45,665 nucleotides of DNA from Blastocladiella britannica. Lineage: Eukaryota; Blastocladiomycota; Blastocladiomycetes; Blastocladiales; Blastocladiaceae. How positions within the stretch are numbered: position 1 is the stretch's first letter; the number at the start of each line of letters is the position of its first letter. This document shows positions 20,443-32,179 of this stretch, one piece after another. Where the stretch lies: NCBI GenBank assembly GCA_025349905.2, contig MU624588.1:1-45665 (forward strand). The letters run 5' to 3'. The translations under genes were made by a program, and so were the position numbers. Below the pieces are notes generated by a model. The model saw only the letters and a list, made by a program, of their open reading frames with translations, had not been told where the DNA came from and ran no database searches.

Positions 20443-20860
20443 TTTACTCTTTCTTTCTCTTGCTGGCCTGTGCTTGGGCCGTTGCTATTTTTCCAATACC
20501 CTCCTCTCTCTCTTTTTTTTTTTTTTTTTCGTCTTCTCTTACTCCTTACTCCTTCTGATCGAGTCTCTTGTGACAGCGACCAGTGCCACATCCACCAAAG
20601 CGGTAATTGCCCCTGCTACCCACTCACCTCTCTCCCTCCTCCCTTTTTGTCCGTTCTTTGCGAGTACCTGGAGCCGATGGAGGTGTAGTGATGAATAAAT
20701 AGAATCCATTCTCTCTTTTTTTTTCTTTCCAACCTCCCAAGGATGGCGTTGACGTGGATTCGAGTGGTGTCAAGTTGTTTTCCTGCAAATTCTTGGCAGG
20801 AAAATCTACCTCTTTCGAAAAACCGAATTCACTGATCGGCCCCGAAAAACAAAAAGAAAA
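20443..20860. other. Same-strand spacer between the PQ-loop and alpha-actinin genes
   Basis: 418 bp holding the 3' UTR of the transporter and the promoter/5' UTR of alpha-actinin. It is strongly pyrimidine-rich on the plus strand (CTCTCT followed by about 20 T around 20500-20530, more C/T tracts to 20730). An [16 protein letters not shown] A/T element lies near 20690. No gene is recognised. Confidence 0.5.
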
Positions 20861-23314
20861 ATGTCGCAATACGGCTCGCGCAATTCCCTGAACGAATTTT
20901 CGCCGTCATCGGCCTCGCAGGCGTCTGTGCAGGACTCGGCCAAGCTGCTGGACCGCGAGTGGGAGGCGGTGCAGAAAAAGACGTTTGCCAAGTGGGTCAA
21001 CACCAAGCTGCAGACCCGCGGCCTCAAGCTCGAGGATCTGGTCACCGACTTGACTGACGGCGTCAACCTGATCAACCTTCTCGGTATACATTTTTCTTTA
21101 CCTTGTTGTGGATGAGTATCGTTTGGCGTGGCGCTGCTGTGATCGATTTTGTTTTGATGGTCGTCCATGTGAGCGTATAATTCTCACTAACGTGGATGGT
21201 ATGATAGAAATCATTGGCGACGAGTCGCTCGGCCGATACGTCAAGACGCCGAAGCTGCGCATTCAAAAGGTCGAAAACATGAACACCGCACTGAGCTTTA
21301 TTCGCCGCCGCGGCGTCCAGCTGACCAACATTGGGTCCGAGGATATCGTCGACGGCAAGGAGAAGCTGATTCTTGGTACCGATTTATTTTACTTTGGTTG
21401 GGATTGGATGGTGGAGTGAGCGGATCAGGAGGGAACCTAATAACGTTTTTGTACATTCCCACTTTAGGTATGATCTGGACGCTCATTTTGCGCTTTACGA
21501 TCGCCGACATTTCGGAGGAGGGTCTGACTGCCAAGGGTTTGTTTCTTTATTCGGTTGGCGCAATAAATGGAAACTAACGTGAAAATGGAATAGAGGGTCT
21601 GCTGCTGTGGTGCCAGCGCAAGACGGCGCCGTACGCGCCGACCGTCCAGGTCAAGGACTTTACGTTCTCGTGGCAGGACGGTCTGGCTTTGTGCGCCCTC
21701 ATTTTTTTACGATCATTCATTCCCAGGTAACTGAAAAAAAAAAAGATATACAGCTGCGCGCTGATCCACCGCCACCGCCCCGATCTGCTGGATTTCGACT
21801 CGCTCAACAAGTCAGACAAGAAGGGCAACATGCAGCTCGCGTTCGATGTTGCCAACGAGCACCTCAACATCCCCAAGCTCCTGGACGTGGAGGATGTCGT
21901 GGATCTCGTCAAGCCCGACGAGCGCTCGGTCATGACCTACGTTGCGCAGTACTTCCACGCGGTACCTTTCTTTATTTTACCGTTTTTTTTCGGTCCAAGC
22001 TCACAAAACAAACCAAAAAAAGTTCTCTCAAATGGACCGGTTCGGCGTTGCCGGCCGTCGCGTCAACAAGTTTGTGTCGGTACTGCAATCGCACTTGGAG
22101 ATGAAGAACGACTACGAGCGGCGTGCGAGCGCGCTGGTGGCGTCCCTGACGGCGCGCCGCGATGCGTGGACGCACGAGACGCTGGCCAACACGTACTCGG
22201 AGGCGAAATCGCAGTCGGCGGCATTCAACACGTACAAGACGACGGTCAAACGCGAGTGGATTGCCGAAAAGCGCGACCTGGACGCGCTGCTAGGCAATAT
22301 CCAGACCAAGCTGACCACGTACCATCTGCGCCCGTACTCTCCGCCTACGGGGCTGGCGCTGGCTGATGTAGACGCGCAGTGGAACCAGCTGCTGGTAGCC
22401 GAGGCCCGCCACAAGAAATCCATTAACACCAAGATCAAGGAAATCAAGGATTTCTTGCAAGCCGAGTTTGCGCGCGTCGCCAACAAGCTGCAGTCCGAGC
22501 TCAATGACGTGTCGACGCGGCTCGGGAACGTGTCGGGCGAGCTCGAGGACCAGGCGTCCGGTGTCGTGGCCCTGCAGGCACAGCTCCCGGGCCTCAAGCA
22601 GGAGCTCGCGAACTTGTTTGCGATCAATGAGGAGTGCAAGGCCGCCAACATTGAGGAGAACGATCTGACCATTCTCTCGTACGAGGATCTCGCGTTTGAC
22701 TTTAGCGTTGTTGAGAAGGCGGCTCGTATCCTTGTCACTTTTTTTCAATGGTTTATGGACCTGACATTTTTTTTTCTGTACAGCTCATCAAAAAGGCTGG
22801 TTTCGTGGAGAACCAGCGTGTGGCCCGCAACATGTCCAACCTGACTCCGCAGCAGCTGGAGGAGTTTGAGACGACGTTCCGGTATGCAATGATTTCATTT
22901 CCATAACACATACCCTTGAACTAACAGCACCACGAAAACAGCCACTTTGACAAGGATCTGTCCAACACGCTATCGGAGCTGGAGTTCAAGGCATCCCTCG
23001 CGGGCCTCGGGATTGCGCTCACCGACGAAGAGTTCAAGAAGACGTTTGCGACCGTCAGCGCGCACACAGGCGAAGTCAACTTCCAGCAGTTTGTCGAGTA
23101 CATGCGCAACACCACCGAGGACAAGACGAGTCCCGACCAGCTGCGCGACGCGTTTGCGCAGCTCGCCAATGGTAAAGGCGCGGTCACTCGGACCGACATG
23201 CAGGTCGGCCAGCTGTCGCAGGACACGATCGAGTTCCTCATTTCAGAGATGCCCGCGGCCGAGGGGGACGCGTTCGACTACGCTACGTACTTGACGTCGG
23301 TGTTCCCGCAGTGA
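20861..23314 (+). CDS. Alpha-actinin (two CH domains, short spectrin rod, EF hands), eight exons
   Basis: Actin-bundling protein of cortical patches and the cytokinetic ring. Exons 20861-21083, 21208-21375, 21468-21536, 21594-21690, 21754-21961, 22023-22733, 22784-22881 and 22942-23314 join in frame to 648 residues. CH1 (about 35-145) begins [15 protein letters not shown] and includes [14 protein letters not shown]2 (about 155-255) includes [14 protein letters not shown] and [15 protein letters not shown], the latter produced only by joining exons 4 and 5. The rod (about 258-495) holds roughly two spectrin-like repeats, as in other fungal alpha-actinins versus four in animals. The first EF loop [12 protein letters not shown] is complete; the second ([11 protein letters not shown]) is degenerate. 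The exon 6 donor (GTCACT at 22734) is weak and was chosen for phase, so that junction is the least certain. Confidence 0.9.
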
Positions 23315-23386
23315 TTTTCGGTTTTTCATTTTCACTTTTTGTTATTATCCTGTCGTGCTTTATTCTTCAATTGAGATTGAATTTTT

Positions 23387-24725
23387 TTATTGTTTCTTGG
23401 TGGACTTGAGCACTGCTTCAGGCATCATGCCTCGGATCGCGTCCTGGAGGGTCTTGGATGGGCCAAAGGCAGGGTCGGCTGTCGGGAGCGCACCTAGTGC
23501 TGGTGGTGGATCAAGCGCTGTACCCCCTCCATCGACCAGCGTCGAGCTCACGACCGACGCGCGTGCGGTCGGTGGATACCAAGTGGTGGGATTCGCCACG
23601 GATCCTCGTTTCGAGGACACCAGGGATCCTCCACCTGTTCGCGGAGCTGCAAACACCACCGGCACCCCCGGGCCCGACTCCCTCCGCGTCTCCGTCACCG
23701 ACCGCAAGTCGTCGTTGGCGCCAATGGTAGCGGTGGCGGCCACCGTGGACCCGCTCTCGTTGACGAGCCGCGCCCGGTCGTTATTGGACAAGTAGCGCGT
23801 CCGTAACAGCGACCGAGTGCGTGGGATCGTGATGTGCAGGAACAGAAACAGCTCGATTGTCGGGTTGAACCGCTGGATCGTGATGCTGTACGACTTGGAG
23901 AACGACGTGTATACTAGTTGGTCGACGACTAGGGCCACTAAGACGACTAGGTCGGCGACAAAGGTTGGGGCAAAGCTGGCGGCGATCCGGCCACTTTTTT
24001 TNNNNNNNNNNTTTTTGGAGTGAGTAACCCAGGATCCCAACCAGAAAAAGCTCAAGTACATGTCAAGTTGGGTCGACGACGACCCACGCGTCGCCGCGCG
24101 CGTACTTTCGACGAGTTTCCGGAAAAACAAGTAATCCGCAACCAGATTGACAAACTGGACGACCATGAACGTCACAAACGAGAGCCACCGCTCGTAAACG
24201 CCCCATTGCTTGTACGTCGTGTACGCGGCCTTGTTGGTGTTGGCCGTGTAGTACGCGAACGTGGCAACGCGGTACTGCACGACGACGCCCGTCGATGCCA
24301 GAAGTAAGCAGTTCGACACCATCAGCACACCTCCTGCCCATCGCCGTTTCCGCTTGCTGGCTATCATTTGGTACCGGATCAGCCGGCACGCGGTGATTCC
24401 GGCGTATCCGAGCCGAACCGCTATGTCGCCTATGGCCGTGTCCATGGGAGTCCATACCGCGCTGCTGGTGCGCGAGTACGCGATCTCGGTAGCGGATGTG
24501 GTTGCCAATGGGAATAAGGTCAGGCCGGCCACGATCCTGCAACCAAGATCATTTTTTATATTTCTCATGTGAGTTGGATTTGATGATCCTGGCAAACATG
24601 GATCCACACCAGAACGTTGCAAGAGTCGCATTGAGAAAAAAAGATCGCGAGATTTTGACTCCGGTGGCCGTCAGAAGACAGAGCGACATGCTGTGGAGCA
24701 TCAGTACCACGGTAGCGCTGGTCAT
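23387..24725 (-). CDS. Seven-helix membrane protein, paralogue A, three exons
   Basis: Exons 24725-24610, 24536-24060 and 23993-23387 join in frame to 399 residues. Seven hydrophobic segments can be marked: about residues 3-25, 34-58, 70-90, 100-125, 155-180, 200-228 and 238-262. Signature motifs shared with paralogues B and C are GDIAVRLGYAGITACRLIRY (helix 3), QFVNLVADY (helix 5) and IQRFNPTIELF with IPRTRSLL (helix 7). The Ser/Thr/Pro/Gly-rich C-terminal tail of about 130 residues is probably cytosolic. Intron 1 (24609-24537) splits the FW in helix 2 and is absent from B and C. Intron 2 contains a 10-N assembly gap, but its donor (GTACTT) and acceptor give the same phase and place as in B and C. 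No named family is recognised. The three-motif pattern is GPCR-like in layout, but function is unknown. It converges on alpha-actinin with 72 bp between stops. Confidence 0.75.
24002..24011. other. Assembly gap (10 N)
   Basis: Ten undetermined bases flanked by T runs on the plus strand, within intron 2 of seven-helix paralogue A. The true length of the homopolymer or intron is unknown. The coding exons on both sides are intact. Confidence 0.99.
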
Positions 24726-24885
24726 TGTTGTTGGATTGTTGTTTGATATGGATTTAATTCCTTGAGGGACTTAAATTCGTGGAAAGTCCACTGTGTAACC
24801 TCCCAAAGATAATAATCAAACGACAAAAAGTATGTATTCTACATTTTTCCCACACTCAGCTCGCATCCGTGGGCAGAACAAAAGA

Positions 24886-27800
24886 TCAGTGCTGGTGGTT
24901 CACACTCCGTGACACGCTCTCAAACAGCCGCTCCATTTCGGGCGCGCACCGCGTGAACCCGAATCCCCAGAACGCGTATTTGTCGTTCTTGATGAGCTCA
25001 ATGAACGTGACCAGCAGTCCCCACGGGTGCGGGCGGCTCGCGACCAGCCGCTCCAGCAGCACGCGCGTGACCTGCTCAGGCAACGAGTCGGCGTGGCCCG
25101 CGGCGCCGGTGGCCAGCGACGCCGGTTCGGGCGTGCCGTTCGCGAGCGTCGGGCCACGAACGGAGCTGCGCTGCTGGAACAAGTACAGCACCAGTTCCGA
25201 AAAGTACCGGGTGTGCGCGTTCGGGTACCGCAAGTGGTTGGCCACCGCCGACAGCACGTAGTACCGGCCCTCGGAATCGAGCTCGGCAATCAGGTCGCGC
25301 AGGAACCGTGCGGCCGAGCCCTCACCGACGGGGATCGCGGGCATCGCCGGCATCGTGGCCCCCGGGTCGCCGTTGGCCACCGCCATGGCGGCCGCCGCCA
25401 CGACCGCCGCGTCCTCGGACGCCGCCATGGCCACCGTGTCCTGGTAGCCCGCCAGCAGCACAATGGCGTTGATCAGCGGCACATTGTACGTCGACCCCGT
25501 CACCTCGTCCGTGACGCCCTCTGGGTGCCGGATCTTGGCCGCCGCCAGCACGGGTTCCCACTGGTTGGACGCCAGCCCAATTTGGGCCAGGGCGGACCGC
25601 AGCTCGTCGGCGGGTACCTTGGGAATCACCCGCGAGTCTTGCAGCACGTCCATGCGCAGGTTCTGCGAAAACGGGTCCGGCAGCCGCATCATGCGTGGGA
25701 ACGCCGACAAGATCAGATTACGCAGCTGCAAGCACCCCGGTGGGATCACGTTGCATAGCGGGTAGTAGTTTTCGCACAGGAACTCGGGGAAGTCGTGCAG
25801 CAGCACCAGCAAGATGCGCAGGGTTCCGCGGTACAGCACGCGCGTCGGGTCGCGCAGCAGGCCGTCGCGCAGGAACGGGATCAGGAACCGGAACAGCGCC
25901 AGCAGCAGCCGCGCAAACGACGTCCACCCCTGCTGTCCGTCCTGAAGCAGCATCTTAGGCATGAACTGGCGGTGCGCGAGCAACCCGAGCCACGAGAACG
26001 CAAACCCGGGCAGCACCGTGGGCTGGACGGTGTGCAGCACGTCCGCGAACGAGTCGAGCAGGTCGTGGTACACGGCGTGCAGCGCCGCCTCGCGCGTATT
26101 GAGCTCGTACAGCAGCGACGACAGCAGCCGGAAAAAGGGACGTTGGTTGAACTGCTGCTGCTGCGTCTCGTGTGCACCCACTAGCACCAGCACGATCACC
26201 GACAGCATCTTGGAAAACAGCAGCGCCCGCGCGCGGTTGGCGCTCGTCAGGGGCTCGCCCGTCCGCGTTTTGCGCACCTCGGACGTCAGCCGTGTTGGGA
26301 GCGCGCCCTGGGGGAGCACAGCCTCGTCGTGGTGCACCGTGAGCACCAGCACCAACTTGGCGAGTGCATCCAGCGCTTGGCATGCGGTGGTGGGTGGCGC
26401 ATTAGACTTGGCGGCCGTCAGCCACGCGTCAATGCTCAGCTGCGTGCACTGCCGCACAAACAAGCAGAGCGTGTCGGCCGACTTGTACACCACCGAGTGC
26501 TGCACGTCGGTCGCAAACCGCGCGAACGCCGCATCGGCATCGCCCGTGGTGCCCGGACCCGCCACCATCTGGGCATGCAGGAACCGCACCCAGTCGGCAA
26601 ACAGGTACGTCAGGTCTTCGCGGAGCTGCAGCTTTTCGCTCATGGCGTCCGATATGCCATTGGTCGTTGTTACCGCTGTGGTACCGTCCTCCAGTTGTAT
26701 CGCACCATTGGCAGCGTCCGCGCCATTGGAAGCGTGTTGTTGCGCTTCCTCCATGGCGGCGCGAATCGTACGCTGGCGCAGGTCGGCAATGAACACATTG
26801 ACGCTTTCGGGCACCTTCCCCGACTGCACGAGGCGGTACATGATATCGATGGTGTTGAACCATTCCGAGTCGACCGCGATTCCTTGCTCGGTGGTGAGCG
26901 AAATGATCTGCATCGCGTACTCGACCAGGTTCTTGCCGGCCTCAATCAGCCGCGCGAGCTGCGCGTCCAGTTCGAGGATCGGCAGGATACGCACCTGCAT
27001 CAGCGCGCACGTGGCCCGCACATTGTACTTGCGCTCGTCCTCGGCGTACAGCAGCCACTGGACCACCTCGCGTCCAGCACGGGGCGCAGCCGCACACAGG
27101 TCGCGGAGCACCACCGCGTACGTGTCGCGCACCAGATCCGAGGCGGCCGAGTACAGCGCCTGAATGACCTTGGTGCAGAACAGCTGCGCCAGCTCCTCGC
27201 GCGATGGGTTGCCCATCGACGGCAGCATCTGCGGGATCGCGGTCATAAGCGACCGTAGTTCGTTGCCCACGGGCAGCTCGTCCAGCGACGCAAACATGGA
27301 TGACTGCGCCAGCTGCGCATCGAGGTTGGTCATGCCGGTGGTGAACTGGTCAATTGACTGCTGCAGGGTCATTTCGGTCGGCTCGTCCACTGTACCACTG
27401 CCATTGGCGTCGGCAGCGCCGCCTCCGGGCGTCAGCAATGCGGCGCCACCTTGGCCACGACCCAGCCGCCGGCCAAACTCGCCGTACACTGCCAGCTGCG
27501 CCGGCTGAAGCCCGCCCATCTTGATTTTGAGCACGTCGGGGAGCATGGGCAGCCGCGAGAGGTACTCGCGCGCCAGCATCGACGCCTCGGGCATCTCGCG
27601 CCACGGCTGGTTGCGTTCGCGCGCCTGCTTGCGCTTCAGGAGCGCCGGCCCCATGACCTCGTCCACCTCGGGCGCGGCCTTCTCCATGGCCGCGCGCTCA
27701 ATCACCAGGCACCCGAGATCAATGTTGTCGTTGACCACCATCATCAGCACCTGGTCCGAGACGAGCTGCTCCGAGACGCCGTTCTGCAACAGCAACGTGC

Positions 27801-30800
27801 GCAGGTTGGTGCTCATGGCCAGCCGCAGCGGCTCCTTGCACGTGACAATGGCCAGGGACCCGGCCAAATGCTGCGCCATCATCAACGATGCCTTGAGCAC
27901 GTGCATCTCGTTGGGTTCCGACGCAAAGTCCTTGCCAATCAGATCGCGCATCGAGATGCTGGAAATGGTGACGGACCGCTCCACCACGGGCGCAAGCGTC
28001 TCGCGGATGGCGCGGTCAAAGGCCACATGGACCAAGCGCTTGAGGACAGGCTGCGTGCCAAAAATGGCCACCGCCGGGCTCAGGACAATGTGGTGACCCA
28101 GGTTCTGGAGCAGTGTCGAGGCCGATTCTTGCTGGCCGGCGGCCGCAAACGGTGCGCCGCCATTGCCGCCACGGCCTGTTGGTAGCCCACCCGCCTCGCC
28201 AGGCACCGTGGGCAGTGCCCCTGTAGAGACGCCATTACCAGGACCAGTCGCCACGGAGCCCGACGACGCCACGTCCGAGCCAGCAGCAAGCGGGCCTGTA
28301 ATAGCGCCCAGCTCGGGCCCCGGCCCCAGTCGTGCCGCGCGCATCTTGAGCAGGTAATTGGTCGGCTTGATGTTGTTGAGCTCAATGGAAATGTTCTTGC
28401 ACAGCACCTCGATCTCGAACTTGAGGTTGAGCTTGATTTCGGCCACGTGGTACAGTTCAACCAGGACGCCCAGGATCGCCATCAGCCACGGGTTGGGCGG
28501 GTGGAACACGGCCGAGTGGCGTGCCTGCGACAGCAGCTGGCAGATGAACGGCACCGCGACCATGAGCCGCTGGTGCTTGTAGCCCTCGAGCAAGATCTCC
28601 TTCACGGCAATGTGCTTGTGTTTGATGGGCCGGTCGCGGGCCAACGTCAGCCCACCGAGCCATGCGCCAATGTTCTTGAGTTTGGTGCGCTCGTTGGCGT
28701 CCTCGGTGGTCTTGTCGGCATTGATCACCGACTCGGTCAGCACATACGTCTCGTAAAGCACCGTGCGCTCCAGCTCGCGATTGTTCCAGGCCTTGATGAG
28801 CGACAGGTACAGCGGCTGGTAGTTGGGCTCGACCGCCGCTCGCCGCCGCACCAAGTACTGCGCGAACCACCGCATGCGGTCCGTGGTCACCAGCGCCGCC
28901 GCGTCCTTGACCTTGACGTCGAGCGTCGCCACCGACAGGTTGTTGAGCAAGAAGAGCACTTTATCCTTGACCACCTCGGGCGGCGCATCGGTGGGCAGAT
29001 CGCTCACCATCGCCTCGTCAATGGTGATGGCCCTAAACACTTTGCTGGGCATGCTCTCCTCCACCAAGTTGACCAGGTCGGGCACCTGGGCGGCAATGGA
29101 CGGAATCAGCACGATCTGTTTCGCAAACGCCGGGAACTCGGTCACGCGGCCCAAAAACTGGCCCAGCGACCGCGACCCAAACGTGAACATTTTGGTGCCC
29201 TCGCCGGCCTGCAGTGACTCGAGAATGAACTGCAGCGCAATATCGAGCAGCGACGTGCCCGGTGGTGGAGGTGGGGCAGTGACAGCACCCGGCATGCCAT
29301 TCCCCGCGGCGGCGAGCAGGCCCCTAGCCACCAGCTGGCCAATCAGGTCTGCCGACAACAGCATGGTGGCGTCCGGGAACGACGCAAAGTACTTTCGCTC
29401 GTCCATAAAGATGGCCAGCGCGCACGCAAACGTGTCCTGCGCGGTGCGGTCGGGGGCCGCGTGCAGCTGCGCCAGCCGCGCAACCATTTCCAGCAGCGGG
29501 AGCTCGCCCTTGTAGAAAAAGTCAAACATGGTCATGGCCTGCTGCTCCACGTCGCGCGGGAACCCCGTTTCGCCTTTCCCCGAGAGCGCGGCTTGCAGGG
29601 CCGCCACTCGCTCTGGCAAGTCGCTGCTACCCTCGGCTCGGGCGTCGGCCAGCCGTTGCGCGTACTGCGAGAGCTGTTTGGCAAAGAATGCGGCTACGTC
29701 GGCCGAGAGGGGCGATTTGGGTGAGTCCACGCGTGTCATGACATAGTCGATGGCGGCGCGCACAAATGCCGACCCGTGCTCGCCCACCATGTCCCCGATC
29801 CAGCGGTCCAAGTTGAGAAACTCGCGGCGGGACGCGAGCGCGGCCAGATCAAGGGCGAAATGGAATGGCGTGCGCTTGAGAATGTCGCCGAGCGCCTTGA
29901 GCTCTTGGCACACGTCCAGGAGGCGGCTGAGCCGCGAGGGATCCTCTGCATGTAGGTCAACCATGCCGCGAATGAGCACCGTGGGTGCAAGCGTCCACAG
30001 CCGCGGCAGGACAAACCCGGACGTGGGCTTGCCCAGCAAAAACTCGCGGGTCAGCGCGCTCACTCGCTCGGCGTGCGCGCCATCCCAGGGTGCTCCGGGA
30101 AGCTGAACGAGGCCCAGGACCAAGAGTTCGGGCGCCTGCACGCTGGCATTGAACAAAAACTGCTTGACCTCGGCCGCGCAGGCCGGGTCGTCGAGCAAGC
30201 GACGGAGTGTGGCGAGCACGTCGAGGGCGTTGAGCGCCTGGTTCGGCAGCGACGTGATGGGCGAGCGGGTGGCGCCGGACGTGGCCACCGCCAAGTCGTC
30301 GGTCGGGACCACGCGTCGCAGCTCCACTGGGGAATAATCGGCAAAGTTGAACACGTCTGGTGGGGCCGAGACGCACTGCGCCAGCAGCGTGTACTGCGCG
30401 TACGCGTGTGTCCATACCGAAAACACCACCGCTGCCACGGGGAACTTGCGCAAAGATGCGGCCGCGGTGTTGCCAATCACGTTAGACTTGGCGGTCCCGC
30501 GGCGGTGCGCCTCGAGAATCAGCGCGAAACCCTGAAGATCACGGCACACAAAGCCTTCGTAGTCGAGCGCGCGCAGGGCCGCGGTCCAGTCTGGCGGCGC
30601 GGGCCGTGCGTACCGCGTCACCGTGGCCACAAACGCTTCCATGTCCCAGGTGGACTTGGTGTGCTTGACGTCGTTGAGCACGCTGAGCCAATCGGGTGGG
30701 CTGGCGGCGGCGGTGCCGACTGCTTCTGGGTCGTTATGGGTCATGGACATGAGGCCTATGGCGCGGCCGACCAGCGTGGGGTTCCCGAGCGCGGCCGAGG

Positions 30801-32015
30801 CGGCGGCAGGGGTACCAAAGTACGAGCTGAGGCATTGGTAAAAGGTGTCGGGAGAGGCGAGAACGGGGTATCCAGCGGTGCGAAGCACAGCAGAGAGGGT
30901 GTTTCTGTTTTACCATATATCCAAGTAGCGTCAGTATAAGGAATAGGATAGGAAAATAATATAAAGCGTACTCTTCCGACATGGTGTGATCGACGATCGA
31001 GGAAGAGGGCGAAAGGAGTCGACGGGCAATCAGGGGAGTGGCGGCCTGCGAGAGCGCGGTGAGGTGCTTGTCGAGGTCGGGGTGGATGAGGTTGGACTCG
31101 CGGAGTTGGGCGAGGGCAGAGGCACCGCGAGCGACGAGGTCGATGGCTGTTTTTTTTTATGAATTTTTTTTTATGAAAGAGTGAGCTTTTGAAATGTTGA
31201 TCGCCTTGATCGTTCAAATAAAATAAAGAATACAACGCACCAAGTTCGCGAGCAGGGTCAGAGTCAGAGAGGATCGGAACAAGGGTCAGACCAACCGCAC
31301 ACAGTTCGTGCGGGCGAGCACCGAGTTTGGCAGTGGACGCGATAGCGCGGACAATAAGGGACGCGGGCGAGATGGGCAGCGACGCGGCAGCCGGAGTCTC
31401 GAGGGCAATGGGAACACTGTCGGCGAGGGCTGAGTACCACACGGGGGTCGGGGCAGAGAGAGCGCGGGCAAGAACCGCGACCAGGAGCGGGAAGAGGCCG
31501 GGCGAGCTGGTGCAGATGACCGACTTGGGGTTGGACTGGGCCTGGGCCGCAAACGTGAGCGTGTCAACCAGAAAACTGACGTGGGTGCCGGTGCGGTCGA
31601 CGTGGTCGAGGGCCGAGGTGCGCGAGGCGGCGGTAAGGGCCGCCGAAGAGGAGGTCGGGGTTGAAGGGGAGGAAGAAGAGTCGTGGTGCGACCCGGACGC
31701 GAGTAAAGCGGGGGTCAGCGGGGCGAGAGGCGACTCGGCGGCGTGTGCAAGTACAGACGCGTCGCCGACGTCAACGTCGTTGTCGTGGTTGGTTGGTTGC
31801 GGATCGGCAAGCGCAAGGACCGCGGGCAGGATGCGGGCCAGATGCAGAAGCGGGATCGCAGAGAGCGACTGCGGGGCCGAGGACGCGGGGGCGGCGGCGG
31901 CGGCGGCGGCGGCAGAAGTCGTCGGCGACAATAAAGGGCGGAAGGGAGAAAACGAAGTGGTAACGGCGGCGGCGGTGAGTGAGAGGGCGGCGGCGGCGGT
32001 TGGTGTCGTTGGCAT
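24886..32015 (-). CDS. NOT1: NOT1/CNOT1, scaffold of the CCR4-NOT deadenylase complex, three exons
   Basis: Exons 32015-31241, 31146-30972 and 30904-24886 join in frame to 2,322 residues, close to the usual length. Both introns (31240-31147, 94 bp; 30971-30905, 67 bp) are near the 5' end and the last exon is 6 kb. Recognisable parts in order: an Ala-rich N-terminal HEAT region; the central MIF4G-type region that docks the CAF1 nuclease; the DUF3819/CNOT9-binding bundle (about 1230-1420, with HHIVLSPAVAIFGTQPVLKR, then VTISSISMRDLIGKDFASEP, then NDNIDLGCLVIERAAMEKA); and the C-terminal NOT1 superfamily domain (FRLLSSLLYELNTREA, then LLVLLHDFPEFLCENYYPLC, then RNLILSAFPRMMRLPDPF). Role: mRNA deadenylation, decay and translational repression, mainly cytoplasmic. 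Plus-strand open frames inside it are shadows caused by high GC. Confidence 0.96.
31890..31913. repeat. GCG/GGC trinucleotide run (poly-Ala codons)
   Basis: GGC repeat on the plus strand inside NOT1 exon 1. On the coding strand it encodes the alanine run in the low-complexity N terminus (TTSAAAAAAAAPASS). It is probably length-variable. Confidence 0.8.
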
Positions 32016-32179
32016 TCACACCAGAGAGTGAGTCTGTGTTGTAATGTATATAGTGTCGTCGCACTGGCGTGAGTCCCTCCTGGATAAGTAAGGTACGGAC
32101 GGACGGAGGGGATTTGTTTATACCGTGTGGGTCAAGCACTACAGAAAATATGGCAAAGGGAAAAAATACAATTGCTTGC

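Noticed and set aside
24900..30939. Many long plus-strand ORFs inside NOT1 (for example 25961-27163, 28447-29217)
   Set aside because: They are antisense shadows of a high-GC coding exon; they are rich in Arg, His and Ser and lack motifs, while the minus frame is unmistakably NOT1.
30756..32015. A separate 419-residue gene at the NOT1 5' end
   Set aside because: The open frame reads through two introns; splicing at 31240/31147 and 30971/30905 connects it in frame to NOT1.
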